64,000 nucleotides of DNA from JADJVL01 sp039812765 (GCA_039812765.1 JBDIBF010000006.1:1-64000); one strand, 5' to 3'; shown: positions 20,064-29,773, counted from the stretch's first letter. A program made the numbers and translations. Notes: generated by a model not told the origin, from the sequence alone.

Positions 20064-20099
20064 AACATGCAGGCTATCACGGGGCTAGGGGGCCAGCAA
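20064..20099 (-). promoter_or_regulatory. promoter of the tRNA-Tyr/Gly/Thr-tuf operon
   Basis: On the minus strand TTGCTG (20099-20094) and TAGCCT (20076-20071) lie 17 bases apart, with TGA just before the -10 box as in extended -10 promoters. The predicted start is about 60 bases before the tRNA-Tyr 5' end. It is the only good match in the gap after the methyltransferase gene. Confidence 0.45.
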
Positions 20100-20116
20100 G
20101 GGGAAAGAAGCGCCCT

Positions 20117-20839
20117 TCAGCCCCGTCTGGCCAGCACGAGATAGAGGGCCGCCGCCGCCGCCGCGCCCACGTTCAGGCTCTCGGTCCCGCCCGGCATGGG
20201 CAGGGCGAGGAGCCCATCGCAGCGCTCGGCGATCTTCTGGTGGAGGCCCTCGCCCTCCGCGCCCAGAACGAGCACCGTGGCCCGGTCGAAGGCCTCCCCG
20301 AAGAGCGGCCGGCTCCGGGGGCCGGCCGCCAGCCCGTAAACCCAGGCTCCGGCCTCCTTGAGGACCTCCAGCCCGCGGCCCAGGTTCACCACCCGGACCA
20401 GGGGGACCCGGCCCGCGGTCCCGGCCGAGGCGCGCACCACGGCTTCGTTCACCTGCGCGCTGCGGCGTTCGGGAAAGACGACTCCGTCCACCCCCGCCGC
20501 GGCGGCGGTGCGGAGGATGGCACCGAAGTTGTGGGGGTCGGTGATGCCGTCCAGGGCCAGCACCAGCGCGGCGGAGCCCCGTTCGCGGACCCGGGCGGCG
20601 AGGTCCTCCAGGGAGGACAGGGCCACGGAGGCCCCTTCCCCGAGCACGCCGTTGTGCCGCTGCCCTTCGGCCCGGCGATCCAGGGCCTCCCCCGGCTCCC
20701 GATGGACCACCACCCCGGCGGAGCGGGCCGACTCCCGGAGTCTGGCATGGCGGGCCCAGGCGGACTCCGCGATGCGCAGGACCTGCAGCTCGCCGCGCGC
20801 CAGGGCCTCCTCGCAGGCATGGGGCCCCAGGAGCCGCAT
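20117..20839 (-). CDS. rlmB: TrmH/SpoU-family RNA 2'-O-ribose methyltransferase (RlmB-like)
   Basis: A 240-residue SPOUT methyltransferase. An N-terminal substrate-binding domain (GPHACEEALARG, about 1-75) is followed by the SpoU catalytic domain with its three motifs: ALDGITDPHNFGAILRTA, VLGAEGEGLHQKI and MPGGTESLNVGAAAAA. RlmB methylates G2251 of E. coli 23S rRNA; related enzymes act on tRNA G18, so the exact target is inferred. The ATG at 20839 is preferred over longer frames because upstream sequence is the porin gene. The porin stop and this start overlap as TGATG, so the two are coupled. Confidence 0.85.
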   Translation of the reverse strand: MRLLGPHACEEALARGELQVLRIAESAWARHARLRESARSAGVVVHREPGEALDRRAEGQRHNGVLGEGASVALSSLEDLAARVRERGSAALVLALDGITDPHNFGAILRTAAAAGVDGVVFPERRSAQVNEAVVRASAGTAGRVPLVRVVNLGRGLEVLKEAGAWVYGLAAGPRSRPLFGEAFDRATVLVLGAEGEGLHQKIAERCDGLLALPMPGGTESLNVGAAAAAALYLVLARRG

Positions 20840-22224
20840 CAGAAGGAGACCTTGTACCCCAGGGCGTAGACGTGGCCGGAGTTCTCGATCCGGGTGCGGG
20901 TGCCGGTGGGCCGGTACCCGGTGATGCTCCAGACGCCGTCCAGCGTGCTGGAATCCACGTCCTGGGACTGGCGCACCTGGTAGCCGAGGGAGAGCTCGCC
21001 CCGGCCGAGGCGGTAGGCGACGCCCCCGGAGAATCCCGCGGAGCGCGCCCCGCCCAGGAGAGGCTCCAGGAGGGCGTCCTCGCGCAGGGCCTGGTCCAGC
21101 GACATGCCCGCGCGCACGGTCCACGCCTTGCCGATGGCCAGCTCACCCATCAGGCTCAAACCAAGGCTGCGCTGGCCGGCGTAAGGGGAGGACGGATTGG
21201 AAACCTGCCCGCCCGGGGTGCGCAGGCCCGCCGGGCCCGGCAGCTGGAGCTTCGCGCCGTCCAGGTAGCGCAGGTCCACCTCCCATGTGAAGACGTTGTT
21301 GCTGCGGTGCCGGAGGCCAAGGGAGGCGCGCGCCGGCAGCTGGATGCGTTCCTTCCCGGCGGTGGGCGTCGACAGCCCCTTCAGGGCCGTGCCCTGTGCC
21401 GAGATGCCCAGGGGGGGCACGCCGAGCCCATCGGTGGCCACGTAGGTGGGCTCACGGTCGCCGTAGGAGGCCCTGAGCTTCACGTCCCCCTGGAGGGGCC
21501 CCTGGTAGGCGAAGCCGAAGGTCCAGCGGGGATTGATGGCCCAGCGCAGGCCGAAGGATGCGCTGGGAACGGTCACCTGGCCTTCCTCACGGACCCGGAC
21601 CTCCATCAGGCCCAGGGCAGGGTTGGAGCCGCCGACGGGCGAGGCGGGGTCCACGGGCACCACGGCCCGCAGGGCCGCCCCGGAGGCGTAGTCGATCCGG
21701 GCGACCCCGACCCCGAACCCCAGGGACACGCTGTCCTTCAGGGCCACGGCGACCTGGAATTCGACCCGCCGGGCTTCCAGGCTGATCTCGTCACCCAGGA
21801 AGCGCGTGGTGGTGGCTGGTCCGAAGAGGCCATGGCGCAGGAAGGGCGAGTCCACCTTGAGCCCGAGGGCCACCTTCTTGTTGTAGCTCCAGCCCAGCCC
21901 GAAGGCGGGCAGGACCCGGTTCCGGTCCGTGGTGTAGTTGATCCGCTGGTTGCTCTCCAGGGTGTCCTGGGCGCTCTGGAACTCCTGGCCCCCGCTGAGG
22001 AAGACATTGAGGCGATCGGCGAGGGTGACGAGGAGGGCGGGGTTCAGGGAGGCCGCCTCCAGGCTGCGGCCGAAAGCCACCCCCGCGCCCGACCGGGCGA
22101 TGCCGGCGGGGTCCGAGGCCGGCAGGGTGAAAATCCCCTGCGCCGAGAGGGCCGAAGCCCCTGCGAGGAGGGCCAGCCCCCGGGACACCTGGAACAGGCC
22201 GCACTTCGCCTCGATTCGCGCCAT
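20839..22224 (-). CDS. FadL/OmpP1/TodX-family outer membrane transporter
   Basis: A 461-residue protein with a signal peptide (hydrophobic segment about 14-28, LALLAGASALSAQG). It has the FadL-type N-terminal hatch (SGAGVAFGRSLEAASLNPALL) and beta-barrel strands to the end, with a terminal aromatic residue (YALGYKVSF). Family members carry long-chain fatty acids or hydrophobic compounds across the outer membrane. GGAG lies 9 bases before the ATG. It overlaps the methyltransferase gene at its 3' end. The substrate cannot be told from sequence. Confidence 0.82.
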   Translation of the reverse strand: MARIEAKCGLFQVSRGLALLAGASALSAQGIFTLPASDPAGIARSGAGVAFGRSLEAASLNPALLVTLADRLNVFLSGGQEFQSAQDTLESNQRINYTTDRNRVLPAFGLGWSYNKKVALGLKVDSPFLRHGLFGPATTTRFLGDEISLEARRVEFQVAVALKDSVSLGFGVGVARIDYASGAALRAVVPVDPASPVGGSNPALGLMEVRVREEGQVTVPSASFGLRWAINPRWTFGFAYQGPLQGDVKLRASYGDREPTYVATDGLGVPPLGISAQGTALKGLSTPTAGKERIQLPARASLGLRHRSNNVFTWEVDLRYLDGAKLQLPGPAGLRTPGGQVSNPSSPYAGQRSLGLSLMGELAIGKAWTVRAGMSLDQALREDALLEPLLGGARSAGFSGGVAYRLGRGELSLGYQVRQSQDVDSSTLDGVWSITGYRPTGTRTRIENSGHVYALGYKVSF

Positions 22225-22342
22225 ACGTCGTCACTCCGATCCCTTGGGGGGCACCCGCCTTGGATGAGGCAGGGGCTCCTTGGGTTCCAACCAATTCAAC
22301 CAGCATCGCCGCAAGGGGCCGAATGGCCAAGCGCCAGGAATG

Positions 22343-22368
22343 GAAAGGGGGCGCTGCCGGCCCCTTTC
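22343..22368 (-). terminator. possible terminator of glnN
   Basis: GAAAGGGG (22343-22350) pairs with CCCCTTTC (22361-22368) around a 10-base loop, 19 bases beyond the glnN stop on the minus strand. The following bases (CATTCC) are not U-rich, so efficiency is doubtful. Confidence 0.4.
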
Positions 22369-22386
22369 GAGACGCGCCATGCCCGG

Positions 22387-24534
22387 TCAGGACAGTGGGG
22401 CGAGGAGGTCGCGGTACTTCGGGAGGGGCCAGCGCTCGGCGTCGCAGCCCTCCTCCAGCGCGTCCAGCACATCCCGCAAAGCGTCCATGGCCCCGCGCAC
22501 GCCGTGCCCGAAGGCCTCGGTGCGGGTTGTATGGTGCTCGTGGGCCTCCGCCTCCGCGAGGGCCCTGACCAGGGCCAGGATCCGGACCTGGGCCTCCCCT
22601 GCGAGGTGGGCCTGGGCCTGCATGGCAGACTTCAGGGCCTCGGGAACTTCCAGCCCCGCCTGGGCCAGCGCGTTCAACGCCCCGGCCCTGGCACCGAGGT
22701 CGGCGAGGACCGCGGGGAGGATCTGGGTCTCGGCCATCTCCCGGAGCACCTGGGCCTCGATACCCAGGGCCTTCTGGTACTGCTCATGGCGGATGTGGAC
22801 CCGGGCCTCCAGCTCCTCGGGGGTGAGCACGCCGGTCTGCACGAACGCGGCCTTCGTGGCCTCGCCGTCCCAGATCCCGAGGGCCGCGACCGTGTCCTTG
22901 GCGTGGGGCAGCCCGCGGCGCTCGGCCTCGGCCTTCCACGCGTCGCTGTAGCCGTTGCCCTCGAAGCGGATGGCCTTGGTCTCCACGACCGCCTTGCGGA
23001 CGACGGAGAGGACGGCCTCGCGGTGGGGCGTGCCCCGGCCTTCTTCGGCCTCCAGGGCGCTGTTCAGCTCGTTGAGGGCCTCGGCCACGCAGGCGTTGAT
23101 GACCGTGAGCGGGAGGGCGATGGGCTGGCTGGAGCCCACGGCGCGGAACTCGAACTTGTTCCCGGTGAAGGCGAAGGGCGAGGTCCGGTTGCGGTCCGTG
23201 AAGTCCTTCTCGATGTGGGGCAGGTTGGCGATCTCGAGGAGCTGCTGCTCGGCGCGGCCGCTGATCTCGCCCCGCTCGATGGCGTCCAGGATGCTGTTCA
23301 GGTGGCCGCCCAGGAAGACGCTCATGATGGCCGGCGGCGCCTCGTTCGCGCCCAGGCGGTGGTCGTTGTTGGCCGAGGCGATGGCCGCCCGCAGCAGGCC
23401 GCCGTGGCGGTGGATGGCCTTCAGGGTGGCCGCGAGGAAGTAGAGGAAGCTGAGGTTCTCCTCCGGCGTGCGGCCGGGCTCGAGGAGGTTCATGCCCCCG
23501 TCGGTGGCCAGGCTCCAGTTCACGTGCTTGCCGCTGCCGTTGACGCCGGCGAAGGGTTTCTCATGCAACAGCACCATGAACCCGTGGCGCTCGCCCACCG
23601 TCTTGAGAAGCTCCATCAGGAGCTGGTTGTGGTCCGAGGCCAGGTTCGCGGCCTCGTAGATCGGCGCGATCTCGAACTGGTTGGGCGCCACCTCGTTGTG
23701 GCGGGTCTTGGCGGGGATGCCGAGCTTGAAGCACTCCAGCTCGACCTCCTGCATGAAGCCGAGCACCCGCTCCTTGATGGAGCCGAAGTAGTGGTCCTCC
23801 AGCTCCTGGCCCTTCGGGGGCCGCGCGCCCTGGAGGGTGCGCTGGGCGAAGAGGAGGTCCGGGCGCTGCTGGGCCAGCTCCAGGTCCACCAGGAAGTACT
23901 CCTGCTCGGGGCCGCACTGGGCCACCACGTGGTCGGCCTGGATCCCGAAGCGCCTGAGGCCACGGACCGCGGCCTTGCTGACCACGTCCATGGAGCGCAG
24001 GAGGGGCACCTTCTGGTCGAGGGCCTCGCCGTGGTAGCCCACGAAGGCGGTGGGGATGCACAGCGTGATCCCCAACGGGCCCTCCATCAGGAAGGCCGGC
24101 GAGGTGGGATCCCAGGCGGTGTAGCCCCGGGCCTCGAAGGTGGCCCGCAGGCCGCCGCTGGGGAAGGAGCTGGCGTCCGGCTCGCCCTGGGTGAGCTGGG
24201 AGCCGCTGAAGCGCTCGATGACCTGCCCCGGCTCGTCCCAGCTGATGAAGGCGTCATGCTTCTCCGCGGTCGCCCCGGTCATGGGCAGGAACCAGTGGGT
24301 GAAGTGGGTGGCGCCGCGTTCCAGGGCCCACTCCTTCATCGCCTGGGCCACCCCGTGGGCCACCTCCGGGCTGAGCCGGAGGCCTTTGCGGAGGGCCTCC
24401 TTGAAGGCCTTGTGGATGTCCTTGGGAAGCCGCTCCTTCATGGCGCGGTCGCCGAAGGTGTTGCACCCGAAGTACTGGCTGACCTTCACCTGGTCGAGCC
24501 TTAAGATGTCGCCCGTAGCCGCCGCCTTGCCCAT
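22387..24534 (-). CDS. glnN: glutamine synthetase type III
   Basis: A 715-residue enzyme making glutamine from glutamate, ammonia and ATP. The length and residues are those of GSIII rather than GSI or GSII: VSQYFGCNTFGDRAMKERL near the N-terminus, FGSIKERVLGFM, APNQFEIAPIYE, GSGKHVNWSL, ASANNDHRLGANEAPPA and FTGNKFEFRAVGSSQP. The C-terminal extension is Ala/Glu-rich and helical. Longer frames upstream lack coding character; the ATG at 24534 has GGGGAGG before it. No PII gene or other nitrogen gene is adjacent. It is divergent from nadA. Confidence 0.96.
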   Translation of the reverse strand: MGKAAATGDILRLDQVKVSQYFGCNTFGDRAMKERLPKDIHKAFKEALRKGLRLSPEVAHGVAQAMKEWALERGATHFTHWFLPMTGATAEKHDAFISWDEPGQVIERFSGSQLTQGEPDASSFPSGGLRATFEARGYTAWDPTSPAFLMEGPLGITLCIPTAFVGYHGEALDQKVPLLRSMDVVSKAAVRGLRRFGIQADHVVAQCGPEQEYFLVDLELAQQRPDLLFAQRTLQGARPPKGQELEDHYFGSIKERVLGFMQEVELECFKLGIPAKTRHNEVAPNQFEIAPIYEAANLASDHNQLLMELLKTVGERHGFMVLLHEKPFAGVNGSGKHVNWSLATDGGMNLLEPGRTPEENLSFLYFLAATLKAIHRHGGLLRAAIASANNDHRLGANEAPPAIMSVFLGGHLNSILDAIERGEISGRAEQQLLEIANLPHIEKDFTDRNRTSPFAFTGNKFEFRAVGSSQPIALPLTVINACVAEALNELNSALEAEEGRGTPHREAVLSVVRKAVVETKAIRFEGNGYSDAWKAEAERRGLPHAKDTVAALGIWDGEATKAAFVQTGVLTPEELEARVHIRHEQYQKALGIEAQVLREMAETQILPAVLADLGARAGALNALAQAGLEVPEALKSAMQAQAHLAGEAQVRILALVRALAEAEAHEHHTTRTEAFGHGVRGAMDALRDVLDALEEGCDAERWPLPKYRDLLAPLS

Positions 24535-24840
24535 GCCACCCTCCCCGTGGATGTGATGAAAAAGAACGATCCCAAGCCCCTGGTTGAGAGCTCGGTGGAA
24601 CGTCCCGGTGCTTTGGCCCAACGCCATGGCCAAGGTAGGCCTGGAAGCCTTGAAAAACAAGGCGATATTGCGGATTCCAGGGCCCTTGACCTTCTGGCAG
24701 GATTGAGGGACCTCCAATCGTGTCTCCCCCGTCCGGCCGCCCTCGCCTGGGAGCGCGCGGTGTTCTCGGAGGCCTTCCTCCAGGAAGGACCGCGGCGGCG
24801 CGTCGCCGCGTTCCTCTTCCGCAAGGCCTAAACTGGCTCC
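24535..24840. other. 306-base intergenic region between divergent glnN and nadA
   Basis: No gene is supported here. A plus-strand frame at 24547-24831 has no domain and no ribosome binding site. The region must hold the glnN promoter and the nadA promoter (TAAACT at 24829-24834). I looked for a sigma54-type GG/GC promoter for glnN and found none convincing. TTGGCC/GGCCAA arms (24623-24643) make a weak dyad that could be an operator. Confidence 0.4.
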
Positions 24841-25809
24841 ATGACCGCCGCCGCCCCCTACGTCCCCGACCTGGAGAGCCTGGATCCCTCCCTGGACCTC
24901 GTCGCCGAGATCCGGCGGCTCAAGGCCGAGCGGAACGCGGTGATCCTCGCCCACTACTATCAGGAGCCCGAGATCCAGGACCTGGCGGATTTCGTGGGGG
25001 ACAGCCTCCAGCTCAGCCAGCAGGCCGCGCGCACGGACGCCGACGTCATCGCCTTCTGCGGCGTGCATTTCATGGCCGAGACCGCGAAGATCCTCAACCC
25101 CTCGAAGCGCGTGGTCATCCCCGACCTGGACGCGGGCTGCAGCCTCGCGGACCGCTGCACGGGCGAGGCTTTCGGCCGCTGGCTGCAGCAGTTCCCGGAG
25201 CACGAGGTCGTGAGCTACATCAACTGCTCCGCCGAGGTGAAGGCGCTGAGTACCGTGATCTGCACCAGCAGCAACGCCGTGCGGGTGGTGGAGAGCATCC
25301 CGGACGGCCGGCCCATCGTCTTCGCCCCGGACCGGCATCTCGGGAAGTGGGTGATGAAGCAGACCGGCCGCGACATGGTCCTCTGGCCGGGCTTCTGCAT
25401 CGTGCACGAGCAGTTCACCGCCAAGCGCGTGGCGGCCCTCAAGGCGCAACACCCCGACGCGAAGCTCATCGCCCACCCCGAGTGCGACGCCACGGTCAGC
25501 CAGCTGGCGGACTTCGTGGGCAGCACGGCGGCCCTCCTCCGTTACGTGAAGGAGAGCCCAGCTCGGACCTTCATCGTCGCCACCGAGGCGGGCATCCTGC
25601 ACCAGATGCGACGGGCGAGGCCCGACGCGGAGCTGGTTCCCGCGCCCGCGGACAGCGGGTGCAACTGCTCCCTGTGCCCCTACATGAAACTGAACTCCCT
25701 GGAGAAGCTATGCCTCGCCCTGAGGGACCTCCAGCCTGAGATCACCCTCGAGGAGGAGGTCCGGATCAGGGCCTTGCGCCCCCTCCAGCGCATGCTGGAC
25801 CTCGGGTGA
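24841..25809 (+). CDS. nadA: quinolinate synthase A
   Basis: A 322-residue [4Fe-4S] enzyme condensing iminoaspartate with dihydroxyacetone phosphate to quinolinate in NAD synthesis. The likely cluster cysteines are C100 (DAGCSLA), C186 (GFCIVHEQF) and one of C274/C276/C279 (CNCSLCPYM). HYYQEPEIQDLADFVGDSL is the N-terminal family signature. No nadB or nadC is adjacent. There is no Shine-Dalgarno sequence; a TAAACT hexamer ends 6 bases before the ATG, which would put the transcript start on the start codon. The next gene begins 4 bases after the stop, suggesting cotranscription. Confidence 0.96.
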   Translation: MTAAAPYVPDLESLDPSLDLVAEIRRLKAERNAVILAHYYQEPEIQDLADFVGDSLQLSQQAARTDADVIAFCGVHFMAETAKILNPSKRVVIPDLDAGCSLADRCTGEAFGRWLQQFPEHEVVSYINCSAEVKALSTVICTSSNAVRVVESIPDGRPIVFAPDRHLGKWVMKQTGRDMVLWPGFCIVHEQFTAKRVAALKAQHPDAKLIAHPECDATVSQLADFVGSTAALLRYVKESPARTFIVATEAGILHQMRRARPDAELVPAPADSGCNCSLCPYMKLNSLEKLCLALRDLQPEITLEEEVRIRALRPLQRMLDLG

Positions 25810-25813
25810 GCCC

Positions 25814-27478
25814 GTGCTGAGCCGCCGCATCACCCGGTTCCAGCCCAGCCGCGGCGGCGCCAAGCGGACCGTCTGGCAGCAGGCGCAGCAATACGGCGGA
25901 CTCTTCCTGCTCGTCCTCGCCGGCGCGGTCGTCGCCCTGGGCCTTTTCTGGGCCCCGAGGCAGCTTGCAAAGAACCACCGGCAGCAGCTCCTGGAGGCGT
26001 TCCAGGCCAAGAACTTCGACAACACCTCCCTGGTGGAGAAGCACTGGATGGCCCTGCCCTGGCTCCCCAATTTCCGGGAGGGGGACGAGCCGGGCGTGAA
26101 GGAGTTCCTCCGCAAGCAGCCCCTGGTGGTGGCCGCCTTGAACCGCTGGGAGACGCGCGCGCTGTGGGTCCGGGATGGGAACCGCTTCGTCCGGGCCACC
26201 GAGAGCCCCCTGGTGCAGACCTATCGCAACTGGATCACCCAGGCGGAGATGGCCCAACGATTCCAGTGGCTTCCCAACGCCGCAGAGGACCCGGACCACG
26301 GCCGCATCGCCAGCACGGTCCTGCTCGGGGACCAGTGGATCATCGTCAAGCGATGGGAGCCGGGCTCCCCCGAGGTCGAGGCCGCCCTCCGCCAGACCTA
26401 CGGTGACAAGGCCCCCATCCGCCTCGCCCTGGTGGTGGACGGAATGCTGAAGCGGGGAACGCCCCTCGAGGACTGGGGCCGCGAGCCCAACCTCCAGGCG
26501 GACCCCGGCCGGGTAATGCAGGCCGGGCCCACCGTCTTCTTCGCCGCCACCAGCGACTACTTCGGCAAGGAGTGGACCCTCGTGGCCATCCCCTGGGAGG
26601 ACCAGCTGCAGGGTTTCCGCAGCGAGATCGCGACCCGGATCTGGCTTACCCGGGGTATCGCAGCGGCCGTCGCGCTCCTGGTGGCCCTGGGGCTCTGGCT
26701 GCGCCACCGGGCCCGTCAGCGGGCGATCCTGGACATGGACCGCCTGGCCAGTCTCACCCACAGCCTCAAGACGCCTCTGGCCGTGCTCAAGTTCCGCTGC
26801 GACACCCTGCGACTGGGCCGGCTGACCCAGGACCAGACCGACGAGGAGCTGCTCAAGCTGGGGGAGGAGGTGGACCGGCTCACCGTGCTCATCGAGACCG
26901 GCCTCATGGCGTTGAAAGGCGAGTCCAGCGGGTCCCCCCGGGCGGCGGTGACCCCGGAGTGGCTGCGGGACGTGGCCTCGGACCTCGAGGTCGCCTTCGA
27001 GGCGGAGCATCGCCCGCTCGAGCTGCTGCTCTGCGAGGACGCCGGCCAGGCCGCTCTCTCCAGCCTGCGATCCGCCCTCTTCACCCTGCTAGAGAACGCT
27101 CTCTTCCATGGCGAGGGGAAGGTCGTCCTGGAAACGTGGAGGGCCCGGAAACGCTTCATGATCCGCGTGTCCGACGAGGGCCGGCCCCTGGACGGGGCCC
27201 AGCTCGCCACCCTCGGCCGGCCCTACATGCGCTTCCGGCTGAAGGGGCGGGAGGGGTTCAAGCGGGAGGGGCAAGGGCTGGGGGTCAGCCTGCTCTGCCA
27301 GGTGGCCGACCGCGAGGGCTGGGGCCTGGTCTTCAGCACCGGAGGGGGCAAGGGCCTCATCGCCACCCTCGAGATCCCCGCCGCCCCCGCCCCGGGCGCC
27401 GAGCGGCAGGGCCTGGCGGGCTGGTGGCACCGCCTGCGCGGGACGCCCTCGGCGCTCCGGGCCGGTACGGGCTCCTAG
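25814..27478 (+). CDS. membrane sensor histidine kinase
   Basis: A 554-residue kinase with two membrane segments (about 28-47 and 280-297) around a periplasmic domain of about 230 residues that I do not recognise. The phospho-acceptor region reads LTHSLKTPLAVL with H316. The N box is ENALFHGEG, and the C-terminal part holds GQGLGVSLLCQ and STGGGKGLIATLEI. The G1 box is weak (SDEGRPLDG). It starts with GTG 4 bases after nadA and is followed 83 bases later by an OmpR-type regulator, its likely partner. Signal unknown. Confidence 0.85.
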   Translation: MLSRRITRFQPSRGGAKRTVWQQAQQYGGLFLLVLAGAVVALGLFWAPRQLAKNHRQQLLEAFQAKNFDNTSLVEKHWMALPWLPNFREGDEPGVKEFLRKQPLVVAALNRWETRALWVRDGNRFVRATESPLVQTYRNWITQAEMAQRFQWLPNAAEDPDHGRIASTVLLGDQWIIVKRWEPGSPEVEAALRQTYGDKAPIRLALVVDGMLKRGTPLEDWGREPNLQADPGRVMQAGPTVFFAATSDYFGKEWTLVAIPWEDQLQGFRSEIATRIWLTRGIAAAVALLVALGLWLRHRARQRAILDMDRLASLTHSLKTPLAVLKFRCDTLRLGRLTQDQTDEELLKLGEEVDRLTVLIETGLMALKGESSGSPRAAVTPEWLRDVASDLEVAFEAEHRPLELLLCEDAGQAALSSLRSALFTLLENALFHGEGKVVLETWRARKRFMIRVSDEGRPLDGAQLATLGRPYMRFRLKGREGFKREGQGLGVSLLCQVADREGWGLVFSTGGGKGLIATLEIPAAPAPGAERQGLAGWWHRLRGTPSALRAGTGS

Positions 27479-27561
27479 ACGGCATCTTCTGCGGGCGTCC
27501 CGCGGTTGCAATTCGCGGAGAAGTCCGGGAACGTGGAGGCACTGTTCCTTGAGGCCCGCGC

Positions 27562-28260
27562 GTGACCCACATCCTCGTGGTGGAGGATGAGCCGAGCCTC
27601 CGCCAACTGCTCGCCAACAACCTGACCTTCGAAGGCTACACCGTGGACGCGGTGGCGGACGGGATCCCCGCCCTGGCCTCCCAGCAGGCGCGGCCCGCGG
27701 ACCTCATCATCCTCGACCTCATGCTGCCGGAGATGGACGGCTTCCGGGTCCTGCGGGCGCTGCGGGAACGGCAGGACCAGGTGCCGGTGCTCATGCTCAC
27801 CGCCCGGGGGGCAGAGAACGACCGCGTGCAGGGACTCTCGCTGGGCGCCGACGACTACCTCGTGAAGCCCTTCTCGGTGCTGGAGCTGGTCGCGCGGGTC
27901 AAGGCCATCCTCCGCCGAACCCGCCCCGTGGACCGGCCCCAGACCATGCGTTCCGGCCCCTTCCGCTTCAACATCCCCGCCCTGGAAGTCTCGCGGGAGG
28001 GCAAGCCCCTCGACTTGACCCCCCGGGAGTTCCGGCTGCTGGAGATCCTCGTCACCCACCCCGGCCGCACCCACAGCCGGAACGAGCTCCTCCAGCTCGC
28101 GTGGGAGGCCGACGCCCGGCCTTCGCCCCGCACCGTGGACGTCCACGTCGCGAACCTCCGGAGAAAGCTGGAGGGGACCGACGGGCACACGTGGATCGCC
28201 ACGGTGGGCCGGGAGGGCTACCGGTGGACAGAGCCCGTGGACTGGGAGGCTCCGGCCTGA
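27562..28260 (+). CDS. OmpR/PhoB-family response regulator
   Basis: A 232-residue protein. The receiver domain (1-120) has acidic E8/D9, phospho-acceptor D52 in LDLMLPEMDG, the Thr of MLTARG and the Lys of LVKPF. The C-terminal winged helix (about 130-228) shows LTPREFRLLEILVTHPGRTHSRNELLQ, RTVDVHVANLRRKL and VGREGYRW. It should bind DNA as a dimer when phosphorylated by the kinase encoded just upstream. The target genes cannot be told from this window. Confidence 0.93.
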   Translation: MTHILVVEDEPSLRQLLANNLTFEGYTVDAVADGIPALASQQARPADLIILDLMLPEMDGFRVLRALRERQDQVPVLMLTARGAENDRVQGLSLGADDYLVKPFSVLELVARVKAILRRTRPVDRPQTMRSGPFRFNIPALEVSREGKPLDLTPREFRLLEILVTHPGRTHSRNELLQLAWEADARPSPRTVDVHVANLRRKLEGTDGHTWIATVGREGYRWTEPVDWEAPA

Positions 28261-28296
28261 CGTCGGAGCCCACGCCGGGCCTTGCTAGACTGCGGC

Positions 28297-29658
28297 ATGG
28301 CGAAGCCTCCGACCTGGAACCCCCACAGCTGGCAGGCCTTCCCGGCGGCCCAGCAGCCCGCCTACCCGGATCCTTCCGAGGTCGAGCAGGCCCTGGCCCA
28401 GCTCCGGCGCCTGCCGCCCCTGGTGGTGCCTGAGGAGGTGGACCGCCTGCAGGGCCTGCTGGCCGAGGCCGCCGCCGGCAAGCGCTTCCTCCTCCAGGGC
28501 GGCGACTGCGCCGAGCAGTTCAAGGACTGCACGGCGGAGGCCATCGCCGACAAGCTGCGCGTCCTCCTTCAGATGTCTGTGGTCCTCACCCACAGCGGCC
28601 GGCGGCCCGTGGTCCGGGTGGGGCGCATCGCCGGGCAGTACGCGAAGCCCCGAAGCAGCGACATGGAGACCGTGCGCGGGCGTGAACTGCCCAGCTACCG
28701 CGGGGACCTCGTCAACGGCCTCGCCGCCACCGAGGCCGCCCGCCGCCCCGACCCCCACCGCATGGTCCAGGCCTACTTCCACGCGGCCTCCACGCTCAAC
28801 CATCTCCGGGCCCTCATCGAAGGCGGCTTCGCCGACCTGCACCATCCGGAGCGCTGGGAGCTGCACCAGCCCTCCACCCAGGCCTACCGCGAGGTGCTCG
28901 AGCAGGTGAAGGAGAGCCTCGACTTCCTCAGCGCCCTGGGCAACCTCGAGCGCGGCGCCCTGGAGCGCATCGACTTCTTCACCAGCCATGAGGCCCTGCT
29001 CCTGCCCTATGAGGAGGCACTGACCCGCTGGGTCCCTGGCGGCGGGGAGGCGGGTGCCCAGGGCCTCGGCCGCGGCGCCCACTACAATCTGGGCGCCCAC
29101 ATGCTCTGGGTCGGCGAGCGCACGCGCAGCCTCGGCGGCGCCCACCTGGAGTACCTGCGGGGCATCGCGAACCCCATCGGCGTGAAGGTCGGACCCAGCG
29201 CCTCCCCCGAAGAGCTCGTGAGGATCCTGGACCTCCTGGATCCCCTGCAGCGTCCGGGCCGCGTCACGTTGATCACCCGCTTCGGCGTGAACGGCATCGC
29301 CGATGCCCTGCCTCCCTTCATCCGCGCGGTGAAGCGCGCCGGACGGCAGGTGCTCTGGTCCTGCGATCCCATGCACGGCAACGGCGTCAAGCTCGACAGC
29401 GGCCTCAAGACCCGCCGCTTCGACGCCATCCTGGGCGAGCTGCGCAAGGCCTTCGAGATCCACCGGGAACACAGCTCCCACCTCGGGGGCGTCCACTTCG
29501 AGCTCACCGGCGAGGCCGTCACCGAGTGCGTCGGCGGCAGCGCCGGCCCCAGCGAGGCCGACCTTCCCCGCGCCTACGAGACCGGCTGCGATCCCCGGCT
29601 CAACGGCCGGCAGAGCCTCGAGATGGCCTTCCTCATCGCCGGGATGCTGAGAGGCTGA
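28297..29658 (+). CDS. class II (plant-type) 3-deoxy-7-phosphoheptulonate synthase
   Basis: A 453-residue DAHP synthase that condenses phosphoenolpyruvate with erythrose 4-phosphate, the first step of the shikimate pathway. Class II signatures are WQAFPAAQQPAYPD, LLQGGDCAEQF, VVRVGRIAGQYAKPRS, WVGERTR, DPMHGNG and GVHFELTGEAVTECVGG. A TTG at 28282 would add five residues, but the ATG at 28297 begins the conserved protein. TAGACT ends 5 bases before this ATG and there is no Shine-Dalgarno sequence, so the mRNA may be leaderless. No other aromatic gene is adjacent. Confidence 0.95.
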   Translation: MAKPPTWNPHSWQAFPAAQQPAYPDPSEVEQALAQLRRLPPLVVPEEVDRLQGLLAEAAAGKRFLLQGGDCAEQFKDCTAEAIADKLRVLLQMSVVLTHSGRRPVVRVGRIAGQYAKPRSSDMETVRGRELPSYRGDLVNGLAATEAARRPDPHRMVQAYFHAASTLNHLRALIEGGFADLHHPERWELHQPSTQAYREVLEQVKESLDFLSALGNLERGALERIDFFTSHEALLLPYEEALTRWVPGGGEAGAQGLGRGAHYNLGAHMLWVGERTRSLGGAHLEYLRGIANPIGVKVGPSASPEELVRILDLLDPLQRPGRVTLITRFGVNGIADALPPFIRAVKRAGRQVLWSCDPMHGNGVKLDSGLKTRRFDAILGELRKAFEIHREHSSHLGGVHFELTGEAVTECVGGSAGPSEADLPRAYETGCDPRLNGRQSLEMAFLIAGMLRG

Positions 29659-29773
29659 GGCCCGCCTGCCGCGGGTCCCGCCTGCGGCTAGCATCGTCTG
29701 GATCACCGCGGGCCCTTCCCGGGAGGCCAGGAAGAGCCCCGCGCCAACCGGCCATGGCCGGCAGGGGGCCGTC

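Noticed and set aside
24547..24831. A 94-codon plus-strand frame between glnN and nadA
   Set aside because: No ribosome binding site, no recognisable domain, and it covers the only space for two promoters.
24535..24840. A sigma54 promoter for glnN
   Set aside because: No GG-N10-GC pair with the right flanks was found on the minus strand.
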